Notes: generated by a model not told the origin, from the sequence alone. DNA of 64,000 nucleotides from Lachnospiraceae bacterium (GCA_015057375.1 SVEM01000002.1:1-64000); one strand, 5' to 3'. Counted from the stretch's first letter, positions 16,731 through 25,759 are shown. Numbers and translations are program-made.

Positions 16731-17444
16731 TCACGCATTGCTTTCATTCATTGCTGTCCCTTCAAATATAACATAATTATCCATGCTTTCTGCTCTAAAT
16801 CTGAATAATATAACAGCTGCTTTTGTTCCAACATCAAGGCCGTCACTAATTTCAGACGTCTTTATCTTTACAATAACATATTTTTTATCAGCATATGGTT
16901 TTTCTGTATATCCACAAATAAAATCGTCTTTATTTTCAAAAACAACCAAACTGTATTGTTTATCCTTCTTCTGAATTTTTAGGATTTCACCCTGCGCCGC
17001 AAAGGTTATACCGCCAGATATATCTATATCATTTGAACCAGGTACATCATTGGCATTTTGATTAGCCGGTATTTTATTAGCTGTCTTACCAGATATATCT
17101 ATACTATTTAAATCTGGTATATCATTTGCATTTTGAGTGGTCGGTCTTTTATTAGCTGTCTCTGATGCAGTAACCTTCACTTTAATTTTATACACTGTCT
17201 TTTTCTTGTTATTTATAACCTTAACAGTACACTTTCCGGTTTTTAATGCCGTAACTTTTCCCTTTTTGTTTACCTTAAGTACCTTTTTATTGCTAAGCTT
17301 GACAGTGCTTCCTTTTTTAATATTCAGCTTGTATGTACTACCTTTTTCAAGCTTAATTGTTTTTGCAGCTGAAGATGTTATCGGAATCAAACATATAATA
17401 CATATAAGGGCAAGTATTGTAATACTCATTTTCTTTTTTGACAT
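16731..17444 (-). CDS. Secreted Ig-like (BIG2-type) domain protein
   Basis: 237 residues. A signal peptide (to S-S-A-A) is followed by a Lys-rich Ig-like domain of the BIG2 kind (K-V-N-K-K-G-K-V-T-A-L-K-x-G is the diagnostic part), then two direct 25-residue repeats (T-A-N-K-x-P ... I-D-I-S-G) and a C-terminal beta domain of ~90 residues that I do not recognise. A strong ribosome site (GAGGAGG) and a promoter (17469-17497) precede it. A surface location is likely; function unknown. Confidence 0.75.
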   Translation of the reverse strand: MSKKKMSITILALICIICLIPITSSAAKTIKLEKGSTYKLNIKKGSTVKLSNKKVLKVNKKGKVTALKTGKCTVKVINNKKKTVYKIKVKVTASETANKRPTTQNANDIPDLNSIDISGKTANKIPANQNANDVPGSNDIDISGGITFAAQGEILKIQKKDKQYSLVVFENKDDFICGYTEKPYADKKYVIVKIKTSEISDGLDVGTKAAVILFRFRAESMDNYVIFEGTAMNESNA

Positions 17445-17468
17445 AGTTGTTTCCTCCTCATTTCACTT

Positions 17469-17497
17469 ATAATACACGTGGCTACTTCATTACTCAA
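17469..17497 (-). promoter_or_regulatory. Promoter of the Ig-like protein gene
   Basis: On the minus strand: TTGAGT (17492-17497), a 17-base spacer and TATTAT (17469-17474), about 25 bases before the start codon. Confidence 0.55.
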
Positions 17498-17538
17498 TTC
17501 GTAGTAATGCGGTTTCTTCTTACATATTACCATGAAAA
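17482..17538. repeat. Dispersed 57-nt repeat, copy 2
   Basis: Matches 13906-13962 base for base without gaps (about 84%). This copy carries the -35 element of the Ig-like gene promoter. Confidence 0.7.
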
Positions 17539-17599
17539 ATATTCATCCCACAATATAATAAGAATAAAAACTTTTTTATCCACGCACATCTACATCCCA

Positions 17600-18256
17600 T
17601 CAAACAATCTTACCATCCGAAATCTCAATAATTCTTCCACACTGCTGTGCAACCTCCATGTCATGAGTTACAACCATCACTGTCTGATTATACTTTGCGG
17701 CACAACCGAGTAAAAGGTCCAGGATTTCCTGCGATGTAACTGAATCCAGATTTCCGGTTGGTTCATCTGCCAAAACAACCTTTGGTTTATGAATCATTGC
17801 TCGTCCAATAGCCACTCGCTGCTTTTGACCACCGGAAAGCTGATTTGGAAAACAATGTTGCTTCTCTTCCAACCCCAGTGTAGAAACCAATTCATCATAA
17901 AACTCTTTTTCAACACTTTTTCCGGCAATTAACATCGGCAGCATAATATTCTCTTTTACAGTCAAAGTAGGAATCAGGCAAAAAAATTGAAAAATAAATC
18001 CTATCTTCTCCAAACGATATGCTGATAACTCTTTCTCTTTGGATTTTACAATGTTTTTTCCGTCTATCAATATTTCCCCGGATGTAGGTACATCCATTCC
18101 TCCGACTATATTCAACAGAGTGGTTTTCCCGGACCCGGATTTGCCGATAACAGCCACTGTTTCACCATCGTTGATTACTTCCGAAACTCCGTCCAAAGCC
18201 CTTACTTCATACTCTCCACTATTGTAGATTTTAGTCAAATCACATATCTCAATCAT
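17600..18256 (-). CDS. ABC transporter ATPase, MacB/LolD type
   Basis: The start is placed at 18256 (M-I-E-I-C-D-L), giving 218 residues, the normal size of MacB/LolD-type ATPases; the longer frame runs back into the permease gene. Walker A (G-K-S-G-S-G-K-T), the Q-loop, the L-S-G-G-Q signature and Walker B (V-V-L-A-D-E-P-T-G-N-L-D) are all intact. It overlaps the permease stop by 8 bases, so the two are translationally coupled. With the FtsX-like permease it should form a mechanotransmission-type efflux or lipoprotein-handling complex at the cytoplasmic membrane. Confidence 0.92.
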   Translation of the reverse strand: MIEICDLTKIYNSGEYEVRALDGVSEVINDGETVAVIGKSGSGKTTLLNIVGGMDVPTSGEILIDGKNIVKSKEKELSAYRLEKIGFIFQFFCLIPTLTVKENIMLPMLIAGKSVEKEFYDELVSTLGLEEKQHCFPNQLSGGQKQRVAIGRAMIHKPKVVLADEPTGNLDSVTSQEILDLLLGCAAKYNQTVMVVTHDMEVAQQCGRIIEISDGKIV

Positions 18257-20813
18257 TTTCTCTAATCCCCTCCACAATACTTGTTCTTGCAAGATTATAT
18301 GTAGCAACAAATGCAACAACTAAACTTAATGTTATGGCACTACAAGAACCAATCCACAAATAATCCCACGGTATAACCACATTTACCTTGCTTGCCTGCG
18401 ACAGTAACTTCAACAGTTTTTCAAGTAACATAACCGAAACAACTCCACCAAGCATACTGCCTAATATTCCGTATATGGCATGCTCCCACAGTATACTTTT
18501 CTGAATCTGCCACTGTCTCATTCCCAGCGACATTAACACAGCCTGTTCTTTTCTTCTCGCATTAAGATTACTTCGAACTATGTTATAGATATGAATAATA
18601 CTGATAAGCACAACTATCAGAAAAATAACTCTTATAATGACTCTTGTTGTCATCTGATTATCATGTGCTGCCGCATATTTTTTCACTTCATCTATTACAT
18701 AATAATCATATTTTACTGAATTGTTACGAAGAAAAGCACCTACTTCTTTTTCTTTTCCTTTTTTTGCATTGATGTACATCATCTGATTATATGCATCAAA
18801 CTTTTCACGCACCACATCTTCCGGCAAAAAGATATTAATACCTATAAAATGATCTTCTCGGCAATATAACTTATTTCCTACTCGTCCACACAACACAATC
18901 TCTCCGCCATCAAATTTATATCCTTTTCCATCTCCATAATCTACATCTTCAGAATTATATTTCAGGACATAATCTTCAGGGTTAATATTGAGCTGATTAA
19001 CATATTTTTTGACACCATCCTTATCAGTTTCAACACATATATCATCGATTAATGCTTTCCCTGACTTTACCCATTCTTCATAGCTCATCTTCTCCCCGTC
19101 AAACCACTCCAGATTCTCATATTGTTCTCGTGATATTCCATCAATTTCTATACTTTCCTCATCCCACATAAATACCTCGCCAGCAGTATAGCCATAATGA
19201 TTTAAGTTATAATACTGCTTTAGTGTTTCATTTTTTATGTCAGGAGAAATGTTGAATACCGCTCTACTTATGGATGCAGTGTATTTAAATTCTGTATTTG
19301 GAATACCGTCAATAAACTCTTTAGGAAATTTGTCATAAAAATCTCTGCTTATTGTATACTGACTACTCGGTATCATCGTTACATCTTCTACTACTTTACT
19401 GTCAAGAATCTCTATGAAACTGCTGAAAGTAACAAAAAACATAACGACTATCCCAAGAGAAAAAACCACACTAAATGTCTTTACTTTATTACGGAAAATG
19501 TTCCTTTTTCCTATCAAAAAACTAGCAGTAACCTGATAGGAATCAAAACTTTTATGCGACTTCCGTCTGACTGATTCATCAGAGCCACTTCCGTTTAATA
19601 ACTGCATAGGCGTATTGTTTCTAATAAGCCTTATCGTTGTAATTGTAGTAATTATTAAAACCATTACACCAATGAAGCCTGCCCCTGCAAATATAACCGT
19701 TCCTGATATTGATATTTTCAAATCACTCATTGCAGATATACGCATAAACTGTATAATCTGCTGGGTCAGCATCTTTTCAAAATTAGCCAGAATAACACTT
19801 AAAACAAAAGCAACACAGAAAATAATTCCGCTTTCAATCCAGCAGGATAAAAGGATTTTTTTAACTGAAGCACCGCAGACACGCAAAAGACCGTATTCTT
19901 CCCGTCTTTCTTCTATAAGAATATTGTATATGTTCCAAATAATCATTGCAGAAACTAACAATATAAATATTATCAGTATCTGAGTAATGTACATTACGGC
20001 TTTCTCTGAATCGTCAGGTGTGCCTTCATTTATAAGGTGTAATAATGAACTGTTATAAATCACATGATATTCTTCCAGTGATTCATCTGTGTCAATTATT
20101 CTATTTCCCTGTTTATTAATTTCGTTTTCTGAAATTCCCAACTCATTTGTAAGCTGTTCAATTTTTTTAACAAGGTCTCCACCGGATTTAACCTTAACAT
20201 ATACGTTTTTTTGTATTCCTTCTTCATCGCTTTTTACGATTGCTTTATATACATTATCAAGCTGTGCCGCATTGAAATTATCCAAAACACCCGAAACAGT
20301 GTATGTCTTTGTGTTTCCATCAGGCGCTTTGACACCAATTTCCCCGCCGTCTTCTGCTTCTTTATATGCATAACCTTCTGAGAATTCTATGCCTGCAGAC
20401 AATAATATCTCACTATCTTTTACAGGCAGATTTCCTGAAGATAATTTCAACATGTTTAAATTGATTGCAGCTTCATCCATAGTGGCAATATCTAGCTGCT
20501 GTTCTTTATCTATTTTCTGATTGTTAAAGTTAAGTATTTCTTCCGTATCAAAAATACTTTCCCTGCCAATCGTTTCAACCAAATCACTGTTCTTTAATAA
20601 TAAATACTCCTCGTCAGTAGCATTTCTTATATAAAAATGATATGCCCCGTAATTTTCCTTAGTATGTTCCAATATCATTTCCTGATATGATTCATACATT
20701 CCAAACAGGTTGATAAGAATAGACATTGCAACAAACAAACAAAGAAATATGGGTATGCTTTTCTTTTTATTTCTTATTATCTGTCTTACAGAAATAAACC
20801 AACAAAATTTCAT
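18249..20813 (-). CDS. ABC transporter permease, FtsX/MacB family
   Basis: 854 residues with two FtsX-type permease halves: an N-terminal membrane helix and large extracellular domain (~40-260), three helices (~275-400), a second helix and ectodomain (~445-710), and three final helices (~715-845). This is the layout of Gram-positive antimicrobial-peptide or macrolide-type exporters (BceB/MacB-like). The start lies 1 base after the lipoprotein stop, so it depends on that gene for translation. A PadR regulator diverges upstream of the operon. The substrate is not evident. Confidence 0.9.
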   Translation of the reverse strand: MKFCWFISVRQIIRNKKKSIPIFLCLFVAMSILINLFGMYESYQEMILEHTKENYGAYHFYIRNATDEEYLLLKNSDLVETIGRESIFDTEEILNFNNQKIDKEQQLDIATMDEAAINLNMLKLSSGNLPVKDSEILLSAGIEFSEGYAYKEAEDGGEIGVKAPDGNTKTYTVSGVLDNFNAAQLDNVYKAIVKSDEEGIQKNVYVKVKSGGDLVKKIEQLTNELGISENEINKQGNRIIDTDESLEEYHVIYNSSLLHLINEGTPDDSEKAVMYITQILIIFILLVSAMIIWNIYNILIEERREEYGLLRVCGASVKKILLSCWIESGIIFCVAFVLSVILANFEKMLTQQIIQFMRISAMSDLKISISGTVIFAGAGFIGVMVLIITTITTIRLIRNNTPMQLLNGSGSDESVRRKSHKSFDSYQVTASFLIGKRNIFRNKVKTFSVVFSLGIVVMFFVTFSSFIEILDSKVVEDVTMIPSSQYTISRDFYDKFPKEFIDGIPNTEFKYTASISRAVFNISPDIKNETLKQYYNLNHYGYTAGEVFMWDEESIEIDGISREQYENLEWFDGEKMSYEEWVKSGKALIDDICVETDKDGVKKYVNQLNINPEDYVLKYNSEDVDYGDGKGYKFDGGEIVLCGRVGNKLYCREDHFIGINIFLPEDVVREKFDAYNQMMYINAKKGKEKEVGAFLRNNSVKYDYYVIDEVKKYAAAHDNQMTTRVIIRVIFLIVVLISIIHIYNIVRSNLNARRKEQAVLMSLGMRQWQIQKSILWEHAIYGILGSMLGGVVSVMLLEKLLKLLSQASKVNVVIPWDYLWIGSCSAITLSLVVAFVATYNLARTSIVEGIREND

Positions 20814-20814
20814 C

Positions 20815-21714
20815 CTATTCCTCCATCAAATATCCACACGATCCGATATCACTACATCCCGTTAACTCAATTACTTTTTTTTCAAGATTTTCTCTTTCAC
20901 CCTTTTTACTATCTATATAATATGTTTCATACCCAAACAATGCACTCATATTCTCTCCGTCTTCATCCATTCCAAATATTTCCTTATATCTATTTTCCGG
21001 CAACAATAATACACACACATCACTAGTCCACTGATAGTCTAAATACCATGGTATGTCATCCGAAATCTTTTCAACTGTAATATTATGAGTCTGACTTTTG
21101 CCTAATTGATCCGTATATCTAATTTCCAATTTATCTTGTTCTTCTACATATATAGGCCATTTCTCTTTTAACAATAATCCCATAGGATTGTCTTTTATAT
21201 CATGACGCATTGATAGAATGTTTTCTTTCACATCTGAGGTTGTGTAAATAAATATCATAAAATCTATAAATCCTCTGGATTTTATCACATTCTCGTCAGC
21301 ATCCTCTAAACGTAGTTGATAATAATCCGGATGCACTTTATTAATATCCATAAGTAACTGACCTGTTGTTTCAGTTACTACTTGTGTTCTTTTTACTTCA
21401 GGGCAACTGCATATCTCATTCCATATGCTTTCCCTTTCCTCTTTAAAGGTATCTGGTGGAAAATATGCCTGAAATCTCGTTCTAATCTCGTCCGGTTCAA
21501 TTTCGCGGAAATGATTATCACGAAATTCATAATTGGAGGAAGAGTCTTCCATATCCTGAAAATCATCTTCATACTCATCTTTAATAACGTCCTCTGATTC
21601 TCCATTCACGTCTTCTGTTTCTTCGGCATATTCTGCTGTCATACTTTCTCTTTCGCATCCGGATAACATTAATACAATAGATATACATAATAATAAAAAG
21701 AATGTTTTTTTCAT
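20815..21714 (-). CDS. Acidic lipoprotein of the ABC efflux operon
   Basis: 299 residues. The signal peptide ends in the lipobox L-S-G-C, so it is membrane-anchored outside. A strongly acidic ~50-residue linker follows, then a mixed alpha/beta domain (~70-299) that resembles the ectodomains of FtsX-type permeases in general character. AGGAGG lies 7 bases upstream of the ATG. As first gene of the operon it may be an accessory or substrate-presenting subunit. Function unproven. Confidence 0.75.
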   Translation of the reverse strand: MKKTFFLLLCISIVLMLSGCERESMTAEYAEETEDVNGESEDVIKDEYEDDFQDMEDSSSNYEFRDNHFREIEPDEIRTRFQAYFPPDTFKEERESIWNEICSCPEVKRTQVVTETTGQLLMDINKVHPDYYQLRLEDADENVIKSRGFIDFMIFIYTTSDVKENILSMRHDIKDNPMGLLLKEKWPIYVEEQDKLEIRYTDQLGKSQTHNITVEKISDDIPWYLDYQWTSDVCVLLLPENRYKEIFGMDEDGENMSALFGYETYYIDSKKGERENLEKKVIELTGCSDIGSCGYLMEE

Positions 21715-21768
21715 AATGTACCTCCTAAATCTATATTTCAGATACCGATTCTAGCAATCTATATTTTA

Positions 21769-21797
21769 ACTGTAACAATATGATATTACTTTGTCAA
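21769..21797 (-). promoter_or_regulatory. Promoter of the ABC efflux operon
   Basis: On the minus strand: TTGACA (21792-21797), a 17-base spacer and TACAGT (21769-21774), about 55 bases before the lipoprotein start. Confidence 0.5.
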
Positions 21798-21802
21798 CAA
21801 GC

Positions 21803-21819
21803 ATTTAGTTTTTCTAAAT
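21803..21819. promoter_or_regulatory. Inverted repeat, possible PadR operator
   Basis: ATTTAG, five T, CTAAAT: a perfect 6-bp dyad just upstream of the efflux-operon -35 element and about 25 bases before the PadR -35 element. The position suits a shared operator; the assignment to PadR is inference. Confidence 0.4.
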
Positions 21820-21844
21820 ACTATAGCAAATAACTATCTATCTA

Positions 21845-21873
21845 TTGAAAAAACAATATTTTTTATATAATAT
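21845..21873 (+). promoter_or_regulatory. Promoter of the PadR gene
   Basis: TTGAAA (21845-21850), a 17-base spacer and TAATAT (21868-21873). TATAAT also occurs at 21866-21871 with a 15-base spacer. Confidence 0.45.
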
Positions 21874-21912
21874 ATAACTGATAATAAATTTTATATCTTA
21901 CGAGGGAGAAAG

Positions 21913-22281
21913 ATGGCATCATCACGCAATAGTTTTAAAGCAGGTTCTTGTGAAATGTTAATACTTTTTATATTAAAGAATTACGGCGATTGCTATGCTT
22001 ATCAGCTGTCACAGCTAATCAGGCAATTGTCTAATGATGTTATTTCTTTTCCTGAAGGCTCTTTATATCCCGCATTTTACAGATTAATTGATAATGAATA
22101 TGTATCAGATTATAAGAAGCAGGCAGGGAAGAGACTCGTTAAAGTTTATTACCATCTCGAACCTAAAGGAGAACAGTATCTGAAACAATTATTAACCGAA
22201 TATCATAACACTATAAACAGCATCAACATGATATTAGATTATGATTTTTCAAATGGAAGGGGTTCAGAAGATAATGACTAA
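21913..22281 (+). CDS. PadR-family transcriptional regulator
   Basis: 122 residues with the PadR winged helix: the L-I-L-F-I-L-K-N-Y-G-D-C-Y-A-Y-Q-L start, the E-G-S-L-Y-P-A-F-Y-R-L recognition region and a charged C-terminal dimerisation helix. PadR proteins repress efflux or stress genes and are released by small molecules. GAGGGAG precedes the ATG. It diverges from the ABC efflux operon across a 198-nt gap with a dyad, so that operon (and itself) is the likely target. Its stop overlaps the next gene by 8 bases. Confidence 0.9.
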   Translation: MASSRNSFKAGSCEMLILFILKNYGDCYAYQLSQLIRQLSNDVISFPEGSLYPAFYRLIDNEYVSDYKKQAGKRLVKVYYHLEPKGEQYLKQLLTEYHNTINSINMILDYDFSNGRGSEDND

Positions 22282-22648
22282 AGACGCCAAAAGATATTAC
22301 TCAGACATTAAAACACTTATTCCATCAAAAGGAAAATATGAACGGGATTTATTAAAGAAGACCAAGGCTCGTATTATTGAACTCGACAATACACATGAAA
22401 ACATTACATGTACCACTTTAGAAGAAATACTCGGTTCACCGACGGACCTGATTAATGAATACTATGCAAATGTTGACACAACATATTTGCTTAAAAGGCT
22501 GCGTACAACAAATGTTATAAGAAGAATTATATATATTATACTAATTCTTGCTGTGTCAGCATTTGTTATAAAAACAGGTTTAAACATAATATCCTATATA
22601 GAGGCAAAAGACGCATATATCCATAGAGAAATTATAATTATAGAGTAA
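22274..22648 (+). CDS. DUF6120-like membrane protein partnered with PadR
   Basis: The start is placed at 22274 (M-T-K-D-A-K-R-Y-Y), 124 residues; AAGGGG lies upstream and the ATG overlaps the PadR stop. The N-terminal ~75 residues (K-R-Y-Y-S-D-I-K-x-L-I-P, then the helix ending L-E-E-I-L-G-S-P) are the cytoplasmic part shared by proteins encoded next to PadR regulators, followed by one membrane helix (~85-108) and a short outside tail. Members probably tune PadR or the envelope response; the exact role is unknown. Confidence 0.7.
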   Translation: MTKDAKRYYSDIKTLIPSKGKYERDLLKKTKARIIELDNTHENITCTTLEEILGSPTDLINEYYANVDTTYLLKRLRTTNVIRRIIYIILILAVSAFVIKTGLNIISYIEAKDAYIHREIIIIE

Positions 22649-22659
22649 CCGATTTTTAT

Positions 22660-22712
22660 AAAAGACATATTAGAATTACACCATTGTAAATTTCTAATAT
22701 GTCCTTTTTTTA
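22660..22712 (+). terminator. Terminator between convergent PadR and BspA-like units
   Basis: A 12-bp perfect stem (22664-22675 with 22692-22703) followed by C and T7 on the plus strand. The other strand also ends in a TTTT run, so it may work both ways. Confidence 0.85.
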
Positions 22713-22721
22713 TTTCGAACC

Positions 22722-23714
22722 TTACTTAACCTTAACCGAAACCTTCTTGCTCCACGCACCGCGTTCGTCGCCGTTAACTCCGCGAACCTGAATATAAATA
22801 CGCGCTCCCTTCGGAAGTTTCTTAAGAACAACTTTTCCGGCTGTACCACCATTTATTGCCTTCTTCATATTCTTTTTCAAGCTATAACGAAATTCATAAT
22901 ATCCTGTGTGTTCTGACTTCTTAAATGTCACTCTGACTTTTCTTTTACCTATTGCCTTAACCTTAACTTTAGTAACCTTCTTAGGCTTTAATGAGTCTGT
23001 GTTTTTATCGACATTCGGAAGCTTTGTCGTATTGTTCAGAACGTTATTTGAATTATTATTCAAGTTATTATTTGGATTGCTAATTATGTTATTATTTGGA
23101 GTATTAGATGTATTGCCGTTTGGATTGCTTGAACTGTTTCCGTTATCAGGATTCACGATATCCGGCTGTTTGTCTGTCGCAACAAATGTAATTCCGTTTT
23201 CATTTGCATATGTCTGCGCTGCTGAACCTGTTTTTCCGTGAATGGTAAATCCGGAAAGTAAGCCGCACTCCATTGATGTTACCCAGGTGTAACCAAGTCC
23301 TCTGAATGAAATGGTTGTAACGCTCTCAGGAACGGTTATGCTTTTTAATTTATCGCACTGTAAAAATGACTCTACACCGATAAATTTAAGTGTCGATGGA
23401 AGAACAACTTCTTCAAGCATCTTACATTCCATAAATGCGTTGTCGAGAATTTCAACAAGACCTTCCGGAAGTGTAACTTTCTTAACCGCTGTTGCTGCAA
23501 ATGCATATGTCTCGATAGCTGTTACAGGATATCCGCCAAGTGTCTTTGGAACTACAACCTCAGTGGCACTTCCCATATATCCAAGCAATGTAACGGTTGT
23601 TCCGTCACCATTCAAATTATAATTGTAATCTCCGTCAGTACTGTACGCACTTGCGGTGTTTGTTGCTCCAAACAGCACAAACATACAACATAAAACAAAT
23701 AATATCTTTTTCAT
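22722..23714 (-). CDS. Secreted BspA-like leucine-rich-repeat protein with Fn3-like C-terminus
   Basis: 330 residues. The signal peptide ends at A-S-A. BspA/TpLRR-type repeats (L-P-E-G-L-V-E-I-L-D-N-A-F-x-x-C, L-P-S-T-L-K-F-I-G-x-x-S-F-x-x-C) occupy residues ~60-165; the family binds host or matrix proteins in oral and gut bacteria. An Asn-rich linker (~185-235) leads to a Lys-rich Fn3-like domain (~245-330) like that of the first GH127 enzyme. A good promoter (23764-23792) lies upstream. It shares a terminator with the convergent PadR unit. Confidence 0.82.
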   Translation of the reverse strand: MKKILFVLCCMFVLFGATNTASAYSTDGDYNYNLNGDGTTVTLLGYMGSATEVVVPKTLGGYPVTAIETYAFAATAVKKVTLPEGLVEILDNAFMECKMLEEVVLPSTLKFIGVESFLQCDKLKSITVPESVTTISFRGLGYTWVTSMECGLLSGFTIHGKTGSAAQTYANENGITFVATDKQPDIVNPDNGNSSSNPNGNTSNTPNNNIISNPNNNLNNNSNNVLNNTTKLPNVDKNTDSLKPKKVTKVKVKAIGKRKVRVTFKKSEHTGYYEFRYSLKKNMKKAINGGTAGKVVLKKLPKGARIYIQVRGVNGDERGAWSKKVSVKVK

Positions 23715-23763
23715 AAATAAGCCCTTTCTTTACTCTTATGTTTTTTCATTTTAATCCGTTAGT

Positions 23764-23792
23764 ATTATATCTAATGTCCGGTATAAAAGCAA
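23764..23792 (-). promoter_or_regulatory. Promoter of the BspA-like gene
   Basis: On the minus strand: TTGCTT (23787-23792), a 17-base spacer and a perfect TATAAT (23764-23769), about 50 bases before the start codon. Confidence 0.65.
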
Positions 23793-23810
23793 TAATGCTA
23801 TTGAAATAGG

Positions 23811-24038
23811 TGCTGTCCTACTAAACTGTCACTTATGCCGGATTATTAGGGACAATTTTTTGTTCGTTGTCCTATTAAGCTTGCAGTCACTTGTTTTTAA
23901 TAGGGCTAATTTTTTGTCTGCCGCCCTATTATTCCGGCAGAAGATAATTTTCAGTAGGACAATTTATCCGACCGCTGCCCTATTAATTCTTGCATAAGTA
24001 TGATTCATTAGGACAATTTATCCGGTCACCGCCCTACC
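23811..24038 (-). repeat. 54-bp hairpin tandem repeat array, locus 1 (four full units plus a partial)
   Basis: Read on the minus strand, four consecutive units of exactly 54 bases run from about 24038, followed by a partial fifth. Each starts (T)A(A/G)TAGG(G/A)C(A/G) and about 30 bases later has TTGTCCTAAT or a variant, so the first ~33 bases fold into a stem-loop; the remaining ~21 bases vary. The array begins ~20 bases after the subtilase stop and lies in that gene's direction. The same family recurs at 46983-47391. Confidence 0.8.
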
Positions 24039-24058
24039 AAAACCATCCAACCAACCCC

Positions 24059-25759
24059 TCAGCCCAACAACTCAATAAAAGAATTGTATATATCTACCCG
24101 TCCGTACCCGAAACTCCTATCCGGAACACTAATCCCCTCCGAGTCCGCACCTCTTATAAGAAAATTTCGTGCACTCACCGTATTGTTTGGCCGGCCTCTT
24201 AGGCTCCACTCTGCAATAAGTGCAGTTATGCCGCCTCCGAGCGCACATGCCATACTTGTTCCGCTTACCGGGCCGAACTGCCTTACACTCCGCGCTGACA
24301 ATGCCGTATAGACTTCCGAAGCAGGAGCGGTGATATCAGGCTTTATCCGCCCGTTTCTGGTAAAGCCACGCCCTGAATAGATATATATGGCATCTCCTGA
24401 TTCATCAGATCCTGCCCATGTGATTACATTGACTGCGTTACCCGGCTCGCATATGGTTATGTCGGGATCCGGCATAAGAAATCTTACCGGCACTTCATTG
24501 AACTGCTCAAGAGGAAGCCACGCATCATATATTCCCGAAAGCGGTCCCTGACTTATAACCCTGATTGTCCATACTCCCTCTGCCGGGTCCACAAACCTGA
24601 AAAATATAAGCTCATCGCCCGTGCTTCTTTCCACAAGCTCCGCTGACACATACACAACCGAGTCATTAAGAAGAAACTCCAGCCGCCTCTTCTCATTAAA
24701 CCTCGCCTCTATAAGTCCTGAAAATTCTCCTATCGGTGGTTTTACCTGCACTGCAAACCCAGACGAAGTTCCTCCCCACAATTCCATCGTAAAGCCCTTT
24801 CCGGCACCGGTCACATTTATTTCCATGTCCTGATATTCATCCTCACTAAGAAGTCTGCTTCTCATGTGATGTGCTCTCGTACTTTCATTCCCGGCCGCGG
24901 TGCAAATATATACGCCCTGCGAAACAGCGATTGTATTCAAATATTCTCCTAAAAACCCGCTTCCGTTGTGATCCCCCTGATTTGTTCCGAGTCCAAGACA
25001 TATAACAATCGGACGTTCAAGCATTTCTGATATTCTTATAAGATAATTCACTGCAAGAATTATGTCATTTTCCTGAAATGCAACTGCATCATCCGCAATT
25101 CTGTAATAATCCCTATAATACTGTTTCGCACGTTTCAACTTAACAACCGCAAATTCCGCAAGCGGTGCCGCACCCGAAAAGTCTTCTTCGGGAAGTTCCC
25201 TGCCTCCTGCTGCCGCTGCCATCTGTGTGCCGTGCCCTGTTTCGTCAACAAGCGTGTTGATCCCTTCCTCTGAATTTTCTGAGGATATTGCCGCCCTTAT
25301 CATTTCCTCCGTATACTCCGAACCATACCCAAACCCCTCCGGCGGCATGCCGGCTCTATCTGTCTGATTCCATGCATATACAATCTTGCTTCTTCCGTCC
25401 TCCCATATAAATGCATCATTTCTAAAATTAATTCCGTCATCAACAATACCTATAAGTACACCCTGTCCATACAAAGAAAGAAAGGGCTGCCGCCTTAATG
25501 CCAACACTCCGGTTTCTTCCAACGCATCTGTTGAAAGAAGTCCGTAGCACTTTGGTATAAAGCGATAGCCCAGATTAGTAAATAGAAAATCCCTTGCATA
25601 GTCGGGAACGTAAAGAACAGCCTGTCTGTCTGCAACATTCTGAATACATGCCCCCGGAAACTGCTCCAGATTATAATCAAGCCCCTGTGCATAATCAATA
25701 ATAAGATCCGTATATTCCTCCGAATATACCGCCTCTTCACAAATTAATTGTTCAGGCAT
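24059..25759 (-). CDS. Subtilisin-family (S8) protease, Csp-like
   Basis: 566 residues without a signal peptide. The catalytic triad is complete: D107 (I-V-D-D-G-I), H176 (G-H-G-T) and S502 (G-T-S-M-A). A ~90-residue N-terminal prodomain and an inserted beta-rich domain between His and Ser (about 300-440) fit the Csp/bacillopeptidase-like group found in clostridia, some of which process the spore cortex lytic enzyme SleC during germination. Absence of a secretion signal also fits Csp proteins packaged into spores. A spore role is inference only. The gene lies 30 bases after clpX on the same strand. Confidence 0.85.
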   Translation of the reverse strand: MPEQLICEEAVYSEEYTDLIIDYAQGLDYNLEQFPGACIQNVADRQAVLYVPDYARDFLFTNLGYRFIPKCYGLLSTDALEETGVLALRRQPFLSLYGQGVLIGIVDDGINFRNDAFIWEDGRSKIVYAWNQTDRAGMPPEGFGYGSEYTEEMIRAAISSENSEEGINTLVDETGHGTQMAAAAGGRELPEEDFSGAAPLAEFAVVKLKRAKQYYRDYYRIADDAVAFQENDIILAVNYLIRISEMLERPIVICLGLGTNQGDHNGSGFLGEYLNTIAVSQGVYICTAAGNESTRAHHMRSRLLSEDEYQDMEINVTGAGKGFTMELWGGTSSGFAVQVKPPIGEFSGLIEARFNEKRRLEFLLNDSVVYVSAELVERSTGDELIFFRFVDPAEGVWTIRVISQGPLSGIYDAWLPLEQFNEVPVRFLMPDPDITICEPGNAVNVITWAGSDESGDAIYIYSGRGFTRNGRIKPDITAPASEVYTALSARSVRQFGPVSGTSMACALGGGITALIAEWSLRGRPNNTVSARNFLIRGADSEGISVPDRSFGYGRVDIYNSFIELLG

